A stretch of DNA of 64,000 bases from Micromonospora sp. WMMD1082 (GCF_029626175.1 NZ_JARUBM010000002.1:5349001-5413000), one strand, 5' to 3'. Positions 7,586 through 16,088 are shown, counted from the first letter of the stretch. Notes: generated by a model from the sequence alone, not told the origin. Program-made: numbers and translations.

Positions 7586-8440
7586 ATGAACGCACCACCG
7601 ATCCTTGTCACCGGGGCCACCGGCAAGTCCGGACGCCGCGTCGTCGCCCGGCTGCGCGCCCGCGGGATACCGGTGCGCGCGGCGTCCCGCACCGGCGAGC
7701 ACCCCTTCGACTGGACCGACCTCGGCACCTGGGACGCCGCGCTCGACGGCGTGCGCGCGCTCTACCTCGTGCAGCTCAACGGCAGCCGGCTGGTCCGCCC
7801 GTTCGTCGACAGCGCGGTGCGTCACGGAGTGCGGCGCATCGTCCTCGCCTCGGGCCGTGGCCTCGACGATCCCGACTACATCCAGGGCAGCAGCGGCATC
7901 CGGGACGCGGCGCTCGACAGCGAAGCCGCCGTACGCGACAGCGGGCTGGAGTGGACGATCAGCCGCCCCGGCTGGTTCGCACAGACCTTCACCGAAGGCA
8001 TCTACGCCAACGCCGTCCGAGCCGGTGAGCTGCGCCTTCCCGCCGGTGACGGCGCCGCCAGCTTCCTCGACGCCGACGATGTCGCCGCAGTGGTGGTCGC
8101 CGCCCTCACCGAAGATGGCCACCCGGGCCAGACCTACGAGCTGTCCGGCCCGAACCCGGTGACACTCACCGAAGTGGCCACCACCCTCTCCGCGGCCACC
8201 GGCCGCACCGTCCGATACGTGCCGCTGTCGAGGCGGGAGTACGTCGCCGAGCTTGTGGAGCAGGGTGTACCGGCCACGGACGCCGAAGCGTTCGCCAACG
8301 TGGCCGAGTCGCTCCGCCTGGGCAAGGACGCGCACGTGTCCGACGGTGTGCGGCGCGCCCTCGGCCGCCCACCACGGACCTTCGCCGAGGCGATTCAGGC
8401 CGGCAGCGCCTGGGGTGGGCTGTGTGCGCTGTCGAGCTGA
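7586..8440 (+). CDS. NmrA-like NAD(P)-binding oxidoreductase
   Basis: Atypical short-chain dehydrogenase of 284 residues. The N-terminal nucleotide-binding loop is VTGATGKSGRRV and the fold runs to about residue 220, with the family pattern FLDADDVAAVVVAAL. The active-site tyrosine-lysine pair of classical SDRs is not present, as in NmrA-type proteins that bind NAD(P) for sensing or reduce quinone-like substrates. ATG 7586 is the first start of the frame. It is divergent from the AraC regulator, which probably controls it; the substrate is unknown. Confidence 0.85.
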   Translation: MNAPPILVTGATGKSGRRVVARLRARGIPVRAASRTGEHPFDWTDLGTWDAALDGVRALYLVQLNGSRLVRPFVDSAVRHGVRRIVLASGRGLDDPDYIQGSSGIRDAALDSEAAVRDSGLEWTISRPGWFAQTFTEGIYANAVRAGELRLPAGDGAASFLDADDVAAVVVAALTEDGHPGQTYELSGPNPVTLTEVATTLSAATGRTVRYVPLSRREYVAELVEQGVPATDAEAFANVAESLRLGKDAHVSDGVRRALGRPPRTFAEAIQAGSAWGGLCALSS

Positions 8441-8482
8441 TAGCGCGAATGGGTCACGGCGGGGATGGCCGTCTGCGAGCCG

Positions 8483-8806
8483 TCAGCGGGGGAGGATGCT
8501 GATGCCGAGCATCCGCGCGCCCGTTTCCGTCCGTGGTCGGTGACTACTGCCTGGCGCGAACACCACGTAGCTGCCTGGACCGAGCCGATGGCCCCTGTCG
8601 ATGAACTCGCCCGAGACGACGTAGTAGCGTTCCTCGCCCTCGTGCACGTCCACCTCCGGCCACTCGCTGCCGGGCGCGAAGTCGTACATCCAGCCGCCCG
8701 CCCATTCGGTCCTCGGCAGTTGCCGCCGCAGGATTCCGGGGGCCACCTCCACCGCGTCCACCTCGTCGACGTGCAGGACCTGGACATCATCGTGTTCTTG
8801 CCTCAT
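8483..8806 (-). CDS. small cupin-domain protein
   Basis: Single-domain cupin of 107 residues. The first cupin motif is partly kept (EVDVHEGEERYYVVSGE, with one histidine and glutamates) and the second is degenerate (FAPGSSHRPRTE), so metal binding is uncertain. Such proteins are small dioxygenases, isomerases or sensors. It is divergent from the GlxA-type regulator with only 70 bases between the starts, which suggests it is that regulator's target. Confidence 0.75.
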   Translation of the reverse strand: MRQEHDDVQVLHVDEVDAVEVAPGILRRQLPRTEWAGGWMYDFAPGSEWPEVDVHEGEERYYVVSGEFIDRGHRLGPGSYVVFAPGSSHRPRTETGARMLGISILPR

Positions 8807-8876
8807 GGCTACATGGTGGCCGTGGATCCGCGATCAGCCCAGTGTCTGGCCTGACGCGCCAGGGTACTTTCTTGCC

Positions 8877-9902
8877 ATGGTGCTCCATCGGGTCGTCGCG
8901 CTGGTCCTGCCGCCGCAATCCACGTTCGAGTTGGCGTGCGCCGCCGAGGTCTTCGGAGTGCCCCGCCCCGGCCTTCCCGCCCACTACGAGTTCACGGTGT
9001 GCGCCGAAGAACCGGGCGCGGTGCCGACCCTCGCGGGCTACGCGATGGTGGTGCCCGCAGGACTGTCCGCGCTGCGGCGCGCCGACACGATCGTCATCCC
9101 CGGCCAGCAGCTTCGTGACCAGCCCGCCTCACCTGCCGTGATCGAGGCGGTCAGGCGGGCGCATCAGCGCGGCGCGCGCATCGTGGCGATCTGCTCCGGT
9201 GCCTTCCTGCTCGCCCAGGCGGGACTGCTCGATCATCGTCGAGCCACCACCCATTGGCGGATGGCGGGTGAGCTACAGGCCCGCTTCCCGAACGTCGCCG
9301 TCGAACCCGACACGCTGTACGTCGACCAGGACAACATCGCCACCAGCGCGGGCACCGCCGCCGGCATCGACCTCTGCCTGCACCTGGTCCGCACCGACCA
9401 CGGCGCCGCCTACGCCGCGCAGATCGCGCGGCACATGGTCATGCCACCGCATCGCGAGGGCGGGCAGCTTCAGTACGCCGCGCCTGCCCACACCGAGCGC
9501 CCGCCAGACTCTCTCGCGCCCCTGCTGGACTGGGCCGTCGAACGGCTGCATGAACCCCTCACGGTCGACGCCCTGGCCAGATTCGCGAGGGTGTCCGCGC
9601 GTACCCTCGCCCGCCGGTTCGCCGACCAACTCGGCGTCAGCCCAGGCAGGTGGCTTCTCCACCAGCGCATCGCGGCGGCTCAGGCGCTGCTGGAAGAGAC
9701 CGACCTGTCGGTCGACGCGGTCGCCGACCGGACCGGCCTCTCCTCGGCCGCCAACCTGCGCAGAGGCTTCCGCGACACGGTACGCACCTCGCCCGCCGCG
9801 TACCGGCGCTCCTTCGGCCGCCGCAGCGAACTGCTCACCGCTGCCGCTCCTCGGCGCGCTCGCGGCTACGGTGTTCCGCCGGGAGGCACCGCCGGCGGAT
9901 GA
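8877..9902 (+). CDS. GlxA-family regulator (DJ-1/PfpI domain plus AraC HTH)
   Basis: Regulator of 341 residues. Residues 1-190 form a DJ-1/PfpI-like domain with the nucleophile-elbow cysteine in AICSGAFLLAQAG. The C-terminal 100 residues are an AraC-type helix-turn-helix pair (VDALARFARVSARTLARRF; VDAVADRTGLSSAANLRRGF). The ATG at 8877 is preceded six bases upstream by TACTTT and has no ribosome-binding site, so it may be leaderless. Its 3' end overlaps the end of the convergent methyltransferase gene by 37 bases. Likely controls the divergent cupin gene. Confidence 0.88.
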   Translation: MVLHRVVALVLPPQSTFELACAAEVFGVPRPGLPAHYEFTVCAEEPGAVPTLAGYAMVVPAGLSALRRADTIVIPGQQLRDQPASPAVIEAVRRAHQRGARIVAICSGAFLLAQAGLLDHRRATTHWRMAGELQARFPNVAVEPDTLYVDQDNIATSAGTAAGIDLCLHLVRTDHGAAYAAQIARHMVMPPHREGGQLQYAAPAHTERPPDSLAPLLDWAVERLHEPLTVDALARFARVSARTLARRFADQLGVSPGRWLLHQRIAAAQALLEETDLSVDAVADRTGLSSAANLRRGFRDTVRTSPAAYRRSFGRRSELLTAAAPRRARGYGVPPGGTAGG

Positions 9903-10939
9903 GGTGTTCGACGGGCGGCGGAGTCCGGCTTGTACGCGGTGACCAGCTCCCAGGTGCCGGGAAGCACTGCCACGTGCTGGAAGCCGATCTCCTCGAGCAG
10001 TGTGGTGTAGAAGTCCGCCTCGCGTAGGCGGCTGACGCTGCTGTCGACGCCGATCAGGAAGTAGCTCCAGAAGAACTGCATGGCCAGCCGGTCCGGGGTG
10101 CGGAACTCCTCGCAGATCAGGATCAGCCCGCCCGGCTCCAACGCCGCGTACGCCTGTCGCACCAGTTCGCGGGCCACGGCGTTGGGCCAGTCGTGCAGTA
10201 CCCGGACGAAGGAGAGCGCGTCGTAGCCCGGCGGCAGGGGTTCGGCGAAGAAGTCGCCGCCGACGAAGCCCAGCCGATCCGGGTGACCGGAGGTGGCCCG
10301 GGTGGCGGCCACCAGCGGTGCCACCGCCGGCAGGTTGTACACGTCGGCCCGCAGATCCGGCGCGGCGTCGAGGATGTGGGCGGCGAGTGTCCCGTCGCCA
10401 CCGCCCACGTCCAGCAGGCGACGCCGGTCCGACCAGAGGTGGCCCGCGTGCCGGCGTACCGTCTCGATCGCCGGCCCCAGCCCGAGGGCCATGCTGCGCT
10501 CGAACTCCGCGGTCTGGGCGGCGGTGGTCGGCGGCCAGGTGAAACCGTCGTCGATGCTGACGTCGCCGCGCAGGCTCTCGGCCAGCCGCCCGTGCAACTG
10601 CCGCCAGGGGTAGCGGTCCCGGTCCCGTTCGGTGGCGCCCGGCCCGACCACCGCGTTGACCGCGTCGTGCAGCCCCGGCACGGCTCGGTAGCTGGTCGCG
10701 CCGATGTCGTCGTCGGCCTCGTCGCGGGTCAAGCAGCCGAGGCTCTCGATGCAGTCGAGGAACTTGTACAGCCGGAGCGGAAGCACCCCGAACCGGGCGG
10801 CCAGCGCGTCGAGACGGACCGGTCCGGGCTCCAGCGCGTCGAGCAGCCCCAGGTCCAGCGCCGTCTGCAGCACGTCCATGGCCTTGGGCCCGTTGACGAG
10901 CAGGCTCATCAACGCCCGGGGCGAGAGGGTGACGGTCAC
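9866..10939 (-). CDS. SAM-dependent methyltransferase of the tryptophan operon
   Basis: Methyltransferase of 357 residues in the plant/actinomycete O-methyltransferase fold. It has an N-terminal dimerisation helix bundle (about 1-110) and a Rossmann core with the SAM loop LLDVGGGDGTLAA and the later motif YDALSFVRVLHDWPN. Enzymes of this family include the 3-hydroxykynurenine C-methyltransferases of the sibiromycin and anthramycin pathways, a suggestive parallel because it closes an operon with kynurenine-type enzymes. The GTG at 10939 overlaps the preceding stop as GTGA. The substrate is inferred; an O-methyl product is equally possible. Confidence 0.85.
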   Translation of the reverse strand: MTVTLSPRALMSLLVNGPKAMDVLQTALDLGLLDALEPGPVRLDALAARFGVLPLRLYKFLDCIESLGCLTRDEADDDIGATSYRAVPGLHDAVNAVVGPGATERDRDRYPWRQLHGRLAESLRGDVSIDDGFTWPPTTAAQTAEFERSMALGLGPAIETVRRHAGHLWSDRRRLLDVGGGDGTLAAHILDAAPDLRADVYNLPAVAPLVAATRATSGHPDRLGFVGGDFFAEPLPPGYDALSFVRVLHDWPNAVARELVRQAYAALEPGGLILICEEFRTPDRLAMQFFWSYFLIGVDSSVSRLREADFYTTLLEEIGFQHVAVLPGTWELVTAYKPDSAARRTPHPPAVPPGGTP

Positions 10940-12099
10940 CGGTGCGGCTCCTTCTCCAACGCGTCCATGAACAGGTCGATCTCGTCGAGGGTGTTGTAGA
11001 CGTGCGGGCCGACCCGCAGATAGCCACGCCAGCTGCAGATCACGCCGCGGGCGGCCAGCCGCTGCTTGACGGCCTCGCCGTCGGGGACGTCCAGGCACAC
11101 CACCCCGCCACGTCGGCCCGCGTCGGTGGGGCTCACCACCACGATGCCGGCGGCCTCGGCCCGGTCCAGCAGCCGCTGGGTGAGCGCCAGCGAATGCCGC
11201 CGGATGGCGTCGACGCCGACGCCGGCCAGCAGGTCCAGACCGACCTGGGACACCAGCGAGGTGGGCGGGTACGGTGTGCCACCGGCGAACCGGCGCACTC
11301 CCGCCGCCCACCCGTGCGAGGGCCGGAACGTCAGTGCGCGGTCGCCGGCCTGCCAGCCGGTGGCCGCCGGCGTCAACAGCGGCACCAGGTCCGGCCGGAC
11401 GTAGAGGAACGCGGTGCCGACACCACACAGCCACTTGTGGGAACCGCCGATGACGACGTCGACGCCGAGCGCGGTGACATCCAACGGCACCACCCCGACG
11501 GTCTGGAAGGCGTCCACCACCACCAACGCGCCGACGTCGTGGGCGTGGGCCACCAGGCGGGGCAGGTCGACGGTGGCGCCGGAGGTGAAGCTGGCGTGTG
11601 GCACGCACACCAGCAGCGTCCGCTCGTCGATCCTGGCCTCGAGAGCGTCCTGGTCGAGGTGGGGGCCACCGGTGCCGACCACGTCGAGTTCGGCGCCATA
11701 GCGGCCGTACGCCCGGAAGATGAACGGCACCGTCGGATAGTCGAGATCCGTGCTGACCACCCGGTTGCGCGGCGGGCGGTAGTCGAAGCAGGACGCCACC
11801 CGGGCCAGGAAGGTGCTCAGGTTCGCGTCGGTGAGCACGCTGCCCGGCGGCGCGCCGAGGAGCGCGGCCACCGAGTCGGCATACCGGTCAAGGCCGACGT
11901 GCCAGTCCTGCCACACGTCGTCGCGCCAGGTGCGTAGCGTCTCCCAGTAGTCGTGCAGCACCCGCTCGACCCCCCTCGGCACCGCGCCGGTGGAGTTGCT
12001 GTTCAGGTAGACGCAGGTCTGCAACAGGGGGAACTCGGCGCGCAGGGCGGCGTGCGTGCCGGTGTCGAGGCATCGTGGGCTCTGCTCGGACTGGCTCAC
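10936..12099 (-). CDS. kynureninase-like class V PLP-dependent enzyme
   Basis: Fold-type I PLP enzyme of 387 residues, class V (kynureninase, cysteine desulfurase and epimerase group). The PLP lysine is in GGSHKWLCGVG near residue 220, and the cofactor aspartate is in VVVDAFQTVG. The lysine context SHKWL differs from the YKYLN of classical kynureninases, so substrate specificity may have shifted. Position between a tryptophan-dioxygenase-like gene and a methyltransferase supports cleavage of a kynurenine-type amino acid to an anthranilate-type product plus alanine. GTG 12099 overlaps the previous stop as GTGA and has GGAAGG eight bases upstream. No kynurenine formamidase is seen in the window. 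Confidence 0.8.
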   Translation of the reverse strand: MSQSEQSPRCLDTGTHAALRAEFPLLQTCVYLNSNSTGAVPRGVERVLHDYWETLRTWRDDVWQDWHVGLDRYADSVAALLGAPPGSVLTDANLSTFLARVASCFDYRPPRNRVVSTDLDYPTVPFIFRAYGRYGAELDVVGTGGPHLDQDALEARIDERTLLVCVPHASFTSGATVDLPRLVAHAHDVGALVVVDAFQTVGVVPLDVTALGVDVVIGGSHKWLCGVGTAFLYVRPDLVPLLTPAATGWQAGDRALTFRPSHGWAAGVRRFAGGTPYPPTSLVSQVGLDLLAGVGVDAIRRHSLALTQRLLDRAEAAGIVVVSPTDAGRRGGVVCLDVPDGEAVKQRLAARGVICSWRGYLRVGPHVYNTLDEIDLFMDALEKEPHR

Positions 12100-13361
12100 G
12101 CGCAGTGCCTTCCACTCCGGTCGGCCGCAGGTGGATCGGTGGTCACGGCGGTGAAGACCGGTGCGGCGCTGACCGCCGCCAGGTATGGCGTGCCCTCGGT
12201 GTAGCCGGTGCCGGAGCGCGCGCCGAGCATCCGCACCGCCAGCCGGTGATGGGTGCGTCGCCACTGCGACAGGGTGCCGGCGAACGCGGCCATCCGCCGC
12301 GCCACCAGGGCGTGGTCCGGACCGGCGAGCCGGCCATCGGCAACAGCCGACCGGTACGTCTCGTCAACCGTCGGCTGGCCGTCCTGTACCTGGGCCCGCA
12401 CCTCCGGCACCGCCCGGTAGGCCACCGAGTCCAGCCGATCCGCATCCGGGGTACGACACAGCGACTCCACCAGCTTGTACGAGCGGGACTGGATCGCGCT
12501 GGCCCCCTCGGTGTACTGCCGGAACGTGCGGAACGACTCCGGCTGCATGGTGGCCAGCAGAGAGAAGAGCGGACCCGCGGCGCGCAGCAGGTCACCCGCG
12601 TACCCGAGCCGGTCGGCGGCGGCGCCCGGCGCGTCCCCGGCCAGTGCGGTGACCACCGCGCGAAGTTCGTCGGCGACCCCGGCGAAGAGGCACTCATAGC
12701 CCTGCAGCACCCGGATGAACAGGTACTCGTCGTGCGTCACGTGGACCGGCAGCATGCTCAACCGCAGCGACGGATCCTCGGGGGACGCGAGGTCACCGGC
12801 GATGGCGTGCAGGTCGGCGGCGGCGGTGGCCGGGTCGTCCGCACCGACCGCCTTGTTCAGGCCGAGACGGGCCAGCGCGGGAGCAGCGGCGCGGACCCCG
12901 AGTCGGCAACGTTTGGTGACCACCGCCGGCCCGGGGCGGTGCTGTGGCAGCAGCCCGGTGGTGTGCGCGGCGGCAGCCAACTCGAAGGCCAGCGTGTCGG
13001 CGATCAGGCGGACGAGGAGCCGGTCCCGGGCACGCCGTCCGTCGGCCGCCCGCGCTGCCGGGGACTGATCGTCTGCTCCATCGGAGAACCGGAGCAGGCG
13101 TAGGGCGAGGTAGCTGCGGTAGTCGTAGCGGCCGTCCCACTTGTCGAGTGCGACGTCGAGAAAGTCGGTCAGCAGCCGTGTCGAGGCGTCACCGTCGGCT
13201 GGTGTCCGGCTGGCGACCTTCCCCCGCGCCTCGTCGAGCAGGGCGAGGAAGCTCTTTTCGACAAAGTGTTTACCGACCCGGTGAAATTCGTCCAGGACCG
13301 CCGAATAGGGAAAGCTGCGCGGTCCGGCCGTACCGGACAACCAGTGAGCTACAGCACGCAC
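12096..13361 (-). CDS. TDO/PrnB-superfamily heme enzyme, atypical
   Basis: Protein of 421 residues that I place in the histidine-ligated heme aromatic oxygenase superfamily (tryptophan 2,3-dioxygenase, PrnB, MarE). The evidence is FRTFRQYTEGASAIQSRSY, parallel to the FRDYL-PASGFQS region of TDO, and WRRTHHRLAVRMLG followed by GTGYTEGTPYL, parallel to the heme-histidine helix and GTGGSSG loop. It is about 150 residues longer than bacterial TDO, and its N-terminal third (LDKWDGRYDYRSYLALRLL) has no TDO counterpart that I recognise. GTG 13361 has GAGGGG six or seven bases upstream. A second, smaller TDO-like protein is encoded just upstream, so the two probably catalyse successive or alternative steps on tryptophan. 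Which reaction is unknown. Confidence 0.65.
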   Translation of the reverse strand: MRAVAHWLSGTAGPRSFPYSAVLDEFHRVGKHFVEKSFLALLDEARGKVASRTPADGDASTRLLTDFLDVALDKWDGRYDYRSYLALRLLRFSDGADDQSPAARAADGRRARDRLLVRLIADTLAFELAAAAHTTGLLPQHRPGPAVVTKRCRLGVRAAAPALARLGLNKAVGADDPATAAADLHAIAGDLASPEDPSLRLSMLPVHVTHDEYLFIRVLQGYECLFAGVADELRAVVTALAGDAPGAAADRLGYAGDLLRAAGPLFSLLATMQPESFRTFRQYTEGASAIQSRSYKLVESLCRTPDADRLDSVAYRAVPEVRAQVQDGQPTVDETYRSAVADGRLAGPDHALVARRMAAFAGTLSQWRRTHHRLAVRMLGARSGTGYTEGTPYLAAVSAAPVFTAVTTDPPAADRSGRHCA

Positions 13362-13443
13362 GTGTCACCCCTCGAAATTGACGAGACGAACCACGGTCAA
13401 AGGCCGCAGGTTGTGCCGGCGCGAAGGTTGAGGTTGAGCGACG

Positions 13444-14130
13444 CTAATCGTCGGCGGTGGAGTGCATCCGCACCTGCCACAGCTCGGGGAAGAATCGGTG
13501 TCCGGCGAGTTTGGCCAGCATGTTCACCGGACTACCCGGGGTGCCAGCCGGTGGGTGACCACCGATTCGGAGCGCCACCTGGTAATGACGGACCCGCCAC
13601 AGCGATACCCGCTCGTCCCACTCCACCATCGCCTCGGCGAGCCGGTGCAGCGGATCCGACAGGTCCGCCGGGCACAGGTCCGCGGCCGGGACACCCCGGA
13701 CGGCAAGCTGCCCGTCGAACGAGCGACCGAGCTTCCGACTGGCCGACTGGACCTGCCGCCAACCCGGCGACTCCGCGCCGGAACCGTTGCCGAGAGCCGG
13801 CTGCATCGCCTGAAAGTCCACTGGGGACAGATACCGCAGCATGTCCAGTTGGTCGGTGATCAACCGGACCGCGAGCGTCGCCCGGACCAGCAGCGCCTCG
13901 GCGACCGACAGCTCCCCGGCATCCACCCGATCGGTCGCCTCGGCCAGCTCCGCCGCCGCCAGTTTCAGCCACAGCTCGGCGGACTGGTGCACCACCTGGA
14001 AAAGCAGCTCGTCGCGATGGATCACCTCGCCCGGCGATCGTTGCAGACCCAGCAAAGTATCCGTCCGCATATAACGCGCGTAGTCCGTAGCGCCGGAACC
14101 CGGCAGGACAGGCGAGTGGTCATGCTTCAC
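13444..14130 (-). CDS. tryptophan 2,3-dioxygenase-like protein
   Basis: Protein of 228 residues with clear TDO motifs: YARYMRTDTLLGLQ and DELLFQVVHQSAELWLKL at the N-terminus, GNGSGAESPGWRQVQ in the middle, and WRVRHYQVALRIGG carrying the probable heme-ligand histidine near the C-terminus. TDO oxidises L-tryptophan to N-formylkynurenine. The GTGGSSG loop expected after the heme helix is replaced by GTPGSPVN and the protein is about 50 residues short of typical bacterial TDO, so substrate or reaction may differ. GTG 14130 has GGAGGG seven bases upstream; longer in-frame starts lack one. It is the first gene of the four-gene operon and is separated by 82 bases from the second. Confidence 0.8.
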   Translation of the reverse strand: MKHDHSPVLPGSGATDYARYMRTDTLLGLQRSPGEVIHRDELLFQVVHQSAELWLKLAAAELAEATDRVDAGELSVAEALLVRATLAVRLITDQLDMLRYLSPVDFQAMQPALGNGSGAESPGWRQVQSASRKLGRSFDGQLAVRGVPAADLCPADLSDPLHRLAEAMVEWDERVSLWRVRHYQVALRIGGHPPAGTPGSPVNMLAKLAGHRFFPELWQVRMHSTADD

Positions 14131-14166
14131 GGACAATCCCTCCGGTCGGCGTGGACGTACCGGGAT

Positions 14167-14211
14167 CAGCAATGCGTTGGCGGCAATCATCCAACCACGG
14201 ACAGCAATGCG
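14167..14211 (-). repeat. 10-bp direct repeat in the tryptophan-operon leader
   Basis: CAGCAATGCG occurs at 14167-14176 and again at 14202-14211, 35 bases apart. The second copy overlaps the proposed -10 box of the operon, so the pair could be regulator half-sites; chance is possible. Confidence 0.4.
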
Positions 14212-14242
14212 CTACCCCTTGGTCGCAGCAAGTTTCAAACTT
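14209..14242 (-). promoter_or_regulatory. promoter with palindromic -35 for the tryptophan operon
   Basis: On the minus strand TTGAAA (14238-14233) is followed after 18 bases by TAGCGC (14214-14209). The -35 lies inside a perfect 13-base palindrome, AAGTTTCAAACTT at 14230-14242, unusually AT-rich for this genome and therefore a likely operator. The leader to the GTG at 14130 would be about 70 bases. Confidence 0.5.
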
Positions 14243-14401
14243 CCTGATTGGCCGAGGATTGCCAGCACCGACACCACGGGCCAACGCTGGAGAATCCGCT
14301 ACCTGTCAGTACGCGCCGGCGGTGCGGTGCCCACGTGGTTGCGGATGCGCACCTCGACCACCGGTGTCTTCTCGGCCGGGACCTCCGAGCGTAGTGCGGG
14401 G

Positions 14402-15028
14402 CTAGGGGTGTGGCGCCGTCGTGGCGTACAGCACGGCCTGGACGGCCTGGCGGAGATCTTCCCGGCTCTCGGTGGTGCCCGGTGTCGGAGCGGTCAGCGC
14501 GCCGGCGCCGGCCAGCCGATCGAAGAGCAGACCGTCGATGTACGCCACGAGGTGAGCGCCCTGCCGCGATGGGTCGGGCGCCCCGGCGCGGGCCAGCAAC
14601 GCCTCGGCCTGTGCCCGGAAGGCGGTGCCATGGCTCAGGATCTGGCGCAACTGGGGGCGGTGAGTGGCCTCGATCAGGCAGGCGTACCGGGCCAGTGTCC
14701 GGTTGCGGTGGGCGCTCAGCCAACGGTCGAGCAGCGTGGCGATGCCGATCGCCAGGTGCTCGATGTCGGCGGCGGTCAGCGGCGCCGGGTCGGCGCGGGG
14801 CGGGCCGGACGCCAGCTGGTCCCGCGTGATGTCGGCCCACTCCAGCTCGGCCAGACGCCGTACCACGCCTTCGATGAGCGCCTCCCGGGTGCGGAAGTAG
14901 GCCGAGGTGGAGCCGAGGGGCAACCGCGCCCGGGCGTCCACCGCCCGGTGGGTCAGCCCGCGCATGCCGGCTTCGGCGATCAGGTCGATCGCCGCGTCCG
15001 CGAGCAGGGCAATCCGACTGCCGGTCAC
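14402..15028 (-). CDS. TetR-family repressor
   Basis: TetR-type regulator of 208 residues. The N-terminal helix-turn-helix (AIDLIAEAGMRGLTHRAVDAR followed by GSTSAYFRTREALIEGV) covers about residues 8-55 and the remainder is a helical ligand-binding domain. GTG 15028 is chosen because a full AGGAGG lies four bases upstream. It is divergent from an FAD monooxygenase, and a near-ideal operator lies in the 71-base gap between them, so it very probably represses both genes and responds to a small aromatic ligand. Confidence 0.9.
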   Translation of the reverse strand: MTGSRIALLADAAIDLIAEAGMRGLTHRAVDARARLPLGSTSAYFRTREALIEGVVRRLAELEWADITRDQLASGPPRADPAPLTAADIEHLAIGIATLLDRWLSAHRNRTLARYACLIEATHRPQLRQILSHGTAFRAQAEALLARAGAPDPSRQGAHLVAYIDGLLFDRLAGAGALTAPTPGTTESREDLRQAVQAVLYATTAPHP

Positions 15029-15050
15029 CGCGCCTCCTCGTTCGCCTTCT

Positions 15051-15081
15051 CTACACCTGTAGAGTACTTCTACAGGTGTAG
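15051..15081. promoter_or_regulatory. 31-bp double-palindrome TetR operator
   Basis: Two perfectly complementary 13-base arms, CTACACCTGTAGA (15051-15063) and TCTACAGGTGTAG (15069-15081), flank GTACT. Each arm is itself a near-palindrome, CTACA-CC-TGTAG. This is the pattern expected for two TetR dimers bound side by side. It lies centrally between the divergent repressor and monooxygenase starts. Confidence 0.85.
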
Positions 15082-15099
15082 AGAGAGTGGGAGGGACAC

Positions 15100-16038
15100 G
15101 TGACGAGCCAGATGCGGACACCACCTTCTGCGGTGGTGGTGGGCGGCGGGATCGCCGGGCTGTCGAGCGCGCTGGCCCTGCACCGGGCCGGCTGGCAGGT
15201 GACGGTGCTGGAGCGGCAGCCGGAGTTCGGGGAGGTCGGGGCGGGCCTCAGCCTGATGGCCAACGGGCCGCCCGCCGAGGTGACCTACCTGCGCGATGGC
15301 GATTCGGTCACCATCCCCGCCGACCTGGTCGTCGGGGCGGACGGCATCCACAGCAGGGTGCGTAACCTGCTGTGGCCGGATCTCCCGCTGCCGGCATACT
15401 GCGGGTCCACCGCGTGGCGCGGGGTGACACCACAGCCGTGGCCCGAACCGGTCCCGGCCGCACTCAGTTGGGACCGGGGTGCGGAGTTCGGCATGCTCCC
15501 GTTCGCGGACAACCGGGTCTACTGGTACGCCGCCGTGTGCGCTCCGGCGGGGCAGCGGTCCACCAACGAGCACGCGGCCGTACGGGATCGCTTCGGCGCG
15601 TGGCACGAGCCCATCGCGGCGCTGATCGACGCCACCCCCGCCGAGGCGGTCCTACGGCACGACCTCTACCACCTGGATCGGCTACCCGACACGTACGTCA
15701 AGGGCCGGGTGGCGCTGGTCGGCGACGCCGCCCACGCGATGACCCCGTTCCTGGGACAGGGCGCCTGTCAGGCGATCGAGGACGCGGTGGTGCTCGGCCG
15801 AGCGTTCGCCGGTGGGGCGCCGCCGGGGGAGGCGTTGGCCCGCTACGACCAGCTGCGGCTTCCGCGTACCCGAAGCGTCGCGCGGGCCTCGCTGCTGGCC
15901 GGCAGGTTCGGTCAGCAGCTCGACAACCCGGTCGCCGTGGCGCTGCGCAACGCGATGATGCGGCTCACCCCCGCGTCGGTGGCGCTGAGATCCATGGCAC
16001 GGCACGTCGCCTGGGATCCACCCGACCTCATGCCCTAG
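15100..16038 (+). CDS. FAD-dependent monooxygenase with an internal deletion
   Basis: PHBH-type flavin monooxygenase of 312 residues, against about 380-400 for the family. The dinucleotide loop VVGGGIAGLSSAL, the DG motif VVGADGIHSRVR and the GD motif VALVGDAAHAMTPFLGQG are all intact. After GAGLSLMANG the sequence jumps straight to a short linker and PADLVVGADG. About 75 residues that normally carry the arginine helix and part of the substrate-binding sheet are missing without a frame break. GTG 15100 has GGGAGGG four bases upstream. Divergent TetR control implies induction by its substrate or a related aromatic. It may be a compact variant or a decayed enzyme. Confidence 0.85.
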   Translation: MTSQMRTPPSAVVVGGGIAGLSSALALHRAGWQVTVLERQPEFGEVGAGLSLMANGPPAEVTYLRDGDSVTIPADLVVGADGIHSRVRNLLWPDLPLPAYCGSTAWRGVTPQPWPEPVPAALSWDRGAEFGMLPFADNRVYWYAAVCAPAGQRSTNEHAAVRDRFGAWHEPIAALIDATPAEAVLRHDLYHLDRLPDTYVKGRVALVGDAAHAMTPFLGQGACQAIEDAVVLGRAFAGGAPPGEALARYDQLRLPRTRSVARASLLAGRFGQQLDNPVAVALRNAMMRLTPASVALRSMARHVAWDPPDLMP

Positions 16039-16088
16039 GTCGGTTCCCTCGGTTGCTGCGACGGTACGCGACCGCAGGCGTCGATAAA

